Origin: Deltaproteobacteria bacterium
GTDB lineage: Bacteria > Myxococcota > B64-G9
Direction: 5' to 3'
Assembly: GCA_030591745.1 (NCBI GenBank)
Contig: JAUVAM010000009.1
Coordinates: 1 to 17,021 of the forward strand
Length of the DNA: 17,021 bases
The notes under the pieces were generated by a model. The model did no database searches, was not told the DNA's origin, and was given only the letters and a program-made list of their open reading frames with translations. Of the stretch, positions 15,504 to 17,021 are shown one piece after another (the first letter of the stretch is position 1; each line of letters starts with the position of its first letter). The translations under genes and the position numbers were made by a program.

Positions 15504-15520
15504 AGGTCGAGATAGGTTGA
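15504..15520 (+). promoter_or_regulatory. Tandem AGGTYGA direct repeat upstream of citrate synthase
   Basis: AGGTCGA at 15504 and AGGTTGA at 15514 repeat at a 10-base interval, one turn of the helix. The second copy is also part of the dyad AGGTT-G-AACCT (15514-15524). They lie 55-71 bases before the citrate synthase ATG and could be an activator or repressor site. Two copies are few, so chance is possible. Confidence 0.3.
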
Positions 15521-15574
15521 ACCTGCATACCGGATGGGGCAAACTGGCTGACTAACTTCACTAAGGAGACGACC

Positions 15575-16711
15575 ATGGCACGAAACAAACCGGTTCGCGG
15601 TCTTGAAGGTGTAGTGGCAGCCGAAACCAGCTTGAGTATGGTCGATGGGGTCAACGGCAAGCTCTATTTTCGTGGATACGACATCGATGAATTGGCGGGT
15701 CGGGCCAGCTATTCGGAGACGGTCTACCTGCTCTGGTATGGCGATTTGCCCAACGCGGAACAACTGGAAGAATTTCGCTCACAGCTCGTGAGCCACATGC
15801 AGCTGCCCAGTCAGGTCTTGGACATGCTGCGCCTGACCCCACCCAACGCCAACCCCATGGTGGTGTTGCGCACGGCCCTTAGCGCCTTAGGGCTTTATGA
15901 CCCGGACGGCGGCAAAAACTCGCCGGCCGCCAATGAGCGAAAAGCCCGCCGCATTCTGGCCCAGGTGGCCACCATCACGGCCGCCCTGCATCGCATCCGC
16001 TGCGGAGAGCCGGTCCTGTCGCCGGATTCACGCATGAGCTTTTGCGAGAACTTCTTGTACATGTTCCGAGGCAAGGCACCCGACAAGCTGGAGCAAAAGG
16101 CCTTCGACCTGCTCTTGATGCTGCACGCGGATCACGGCACGGCCGCCTCCACCTTCGCGGCCCGAGCCGTGGCTTCCACGCATGCCGGCATGCATTCGGC
16201 CATCACCGCGGCCTTGGCCAGCCTGAAAGGCCCCTTGCATGGCGGTGCCAACCGGGCGGTCATGGAAATGCTGGAGGAGATCGAAGGCCCGAAGAAGGTC
16301 AAGGCGTACATCGAAGGTATGTTGGCGGATGGAAAGCGCATCATGGGTTTCGGTCATCGGGTCTACAAGACTGAAGATCCGCGCTCAGCCCACTTGCGCA
16401 AGCTCGGCGAGAAGCTCTGTGCCCGATCGTCCAACACCAGTTACTTGGAGATCCAGCACAAGATGGAAAAGATAGTTCGCGAGCGCAAAAACATTCGACC
16501 CAACGTGGACTTCTACTCAGCCACTGTGCAGCGGGCCCTGGGCATTCCCAAGGAATACTACACCTGCATCTTCGCCGTCTCCCGCACGGCGGGCTGGATA
16601 GCCCACCTCAAGGAACAATTCGCCGACAACCGCCTGATCCGACCCACCACAACTTACGTAGGCGGATTCGGCCGCAAATTCGTGCCCATGGCCAAACGCG
16701 CCAAGGATTAG
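15575..16711 (+). CDS. Citrate synthase
   Basis: 378 residues, a normal length for short bacterial citrate synthases. AAGGAG lies six bases before the ATG. It condenses oxaloacetate and acetyl-CoA to citrate in the cytosol. The catalytic triad is visible: His222 in PLHGGAN, His261 in MGFGHRVYK and Asp312 in NVDFYSA. Other family marks are the N-terminal GLEGVVAAETSLSMVDG with YFRGYDIDEL, and LHADHG then ASTFAARAVAST. The short Gram-positive/archaeal-like form lacks the NADH-sensing extension of E. coli GltA. Some short forms act as 2-methylcitrate synthases, which cannot be excluded; no prp genes are nearby. It is transcribed away from the ABC operon and ends in TAG. It is the only central-metabolism gene in the window. 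Confidence 0.95.
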   Translation: MARNKPVRGLEGVVAAETSLSMVDGVNGKLYFRGYDIDELAGRASYSETVYLLWYGDLPNAEQLEEFRSQLVSHMQLPSQVLDMLRLTPPNANPMVVLRTALSALGLYDPDGGKNSPAANERKARRILAQVATITAALHRIRCGEPVLSPDSRMSFCENFLYMFRGKAPDKLEQKAFDLLLMLHADHGTAASTFAARAVASTHAGMHSAITAALASLKGPLHGGANRAVMEMLEEIEGPKKVKAYIEGMLADGKRIMGFGHRVYKTEDPRSAHLRKLGEKLCARSSNTSYLEIQHKMEKIVRERKNIRPNVDFYSATVQRALGIPKEYYTCIFAVSRTAGWIAHLKEQFADNRLIRPTTTYVGGFGRKFVPMAKRAKD

Positions 16712-16785
16712 CGCCGCTATGCCTTGTTCAGAACTCGCGGATCTGGTAAAAATTTAGGGAATTCTACTTCTTGGAGGTCCAGGTG

Positions 16786-17021
16786 ATGCATCGCTTTTTC
16801 TATTTGGGCATGTTGACTTTGGCTTTGACCTTGGTGGCTTGTACGACTGAAAGTGGTGATGGAAAAGATGATCTCATTGCCGAGCCTGGCAAGGCTGACT
16901 TTCTTTATGGCGAATGCGAGGTACGGCAAGTCCTGGCTTACGTCAATGACCTGGAAGTGGACGCGGACAGGCTGAAGAGCGACGGCGTGCAAAGTCGTTC
17001 GGCCAACAACATCATCGCCCA
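16786..17021 (+). CDS. Lipoprotein with possible helix-hairpin-helix segment (right end missing)
   Basis: The frame opens at an ATG with GGAGG eight bases upstream and runs to the window edge; 78 codons are visible. A lipoprotein signal peptide ends LVAC (Cys19), and a Ser/Gly/Asp/Lys-rich linker follows. The visible mature part (GECEVRQVLAYVND, then SDGVQSRSANNIIAH) resembles the ComEA-like helix-hairpin-helix repeats. There, a sequence of the kind VLAxVN...GxxxRxAxxIxxxR carries the hairpin. Such modules appear in many exported proteins of Myxococcota-like bacteria, often ahead of a larger domain, so the rest of the protein will decide the function. It starts 74 bases after citrate synthase on the same strand and may share its transcript. 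Confidence 0.75.
   Translation, partial: MHRFFYLGMLTLALTLVACTTESGDGKDDLIAEPGKADFLYGECEVRQVLAYVNDLEVDADRLKSDGVQSRSANNIIA

Noticed and set aside
1..17021. tRNA, rRNA, CRISPR array, insertion sequence or phage genes
   Set aside because: No cloverleaf, regularly spaced repeats, transposase, integrase or terminal repeats were seen on either strand by eye.

Overview
The window is a densely coded bacterial stretch with moderately high GC (an impression, not computed). The mix of genes suggests a Myxococcota-like (former Deltaproteobacteria) chromosome: many short lipoproteins with Leu-x-x-Cys-type lipoboxes, a secreted TIG-domain protein, a two-domain PilZ protein, and a GldA/GldF/GldG/DUF4340 transport cluster. 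This taxonomic guess rests on gene style, not on a marker gene. I see 18 protein genes. Two of them run off the window edges. There is no RNA gene, CRISPR array, insertion sequence or phage gene, and no gene-free stretch above about 220 bases. Of the 17 visible stop codons, 15 are TGA.

Layout. 1-546 (+): C-terminal end of a secreted TIG-domain protein. 553-2929 (-): a von Willebrand A lipoprotein followed by a gluzincin-type metallopeptidase lipoprotein. 3148-6494 (+): a membrane-anchored protein, a tightly spaced cysteine-rich cytosolic protein of unknown function, a two-domain PilZ protein (likely c-di-GMP sensor) and a lipoprotein with long Gly-Gly-X and collagen-like Gly-X-Y tracts. 6501-7382 (-): a secreted protein resembling a penicillin-binding-protein transpeptidase without its catalytic motifs. 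7594-8085 (+): a small helical lipoprotein. 8090-15402 (-): an apparent seven-gene operon, in transcription order ABC ATPase, ABC-2 permease, GldG-like protein, DUF4340 protein, secreted archaemetzincin-like protease, alpha/alpha-barrel lipoprotein and a small conserved protein. 15575-16711 (+): citrate synthase. 16786 to the right edge (+): start of another lipoprotein with a possible helix-hairpin-helix segment.

How it fits together. Apart from citrate synthase, the PilZ protein, one unknown cytosolic protein and the small protein at 8090-8470, nearly all products are predicted to sit in, or be exported across, the envelope. The most system-like unit is the seven-gene minus-strand cluster. 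An ABC transporter of the Gld type and its two membrane-anchored auxiliary proteins are followed, with gaps of only 4-20 bases, by two exported proteins: a protease and a probable carbohydrate-active or toroid-fold lipoprotein. Three tail-to-tail gene junctions have only 4-6 bases between the two stop codons. Three divergent intergenic regions of about 170-220 bases carry short inverted or direct repeats that could be operators.
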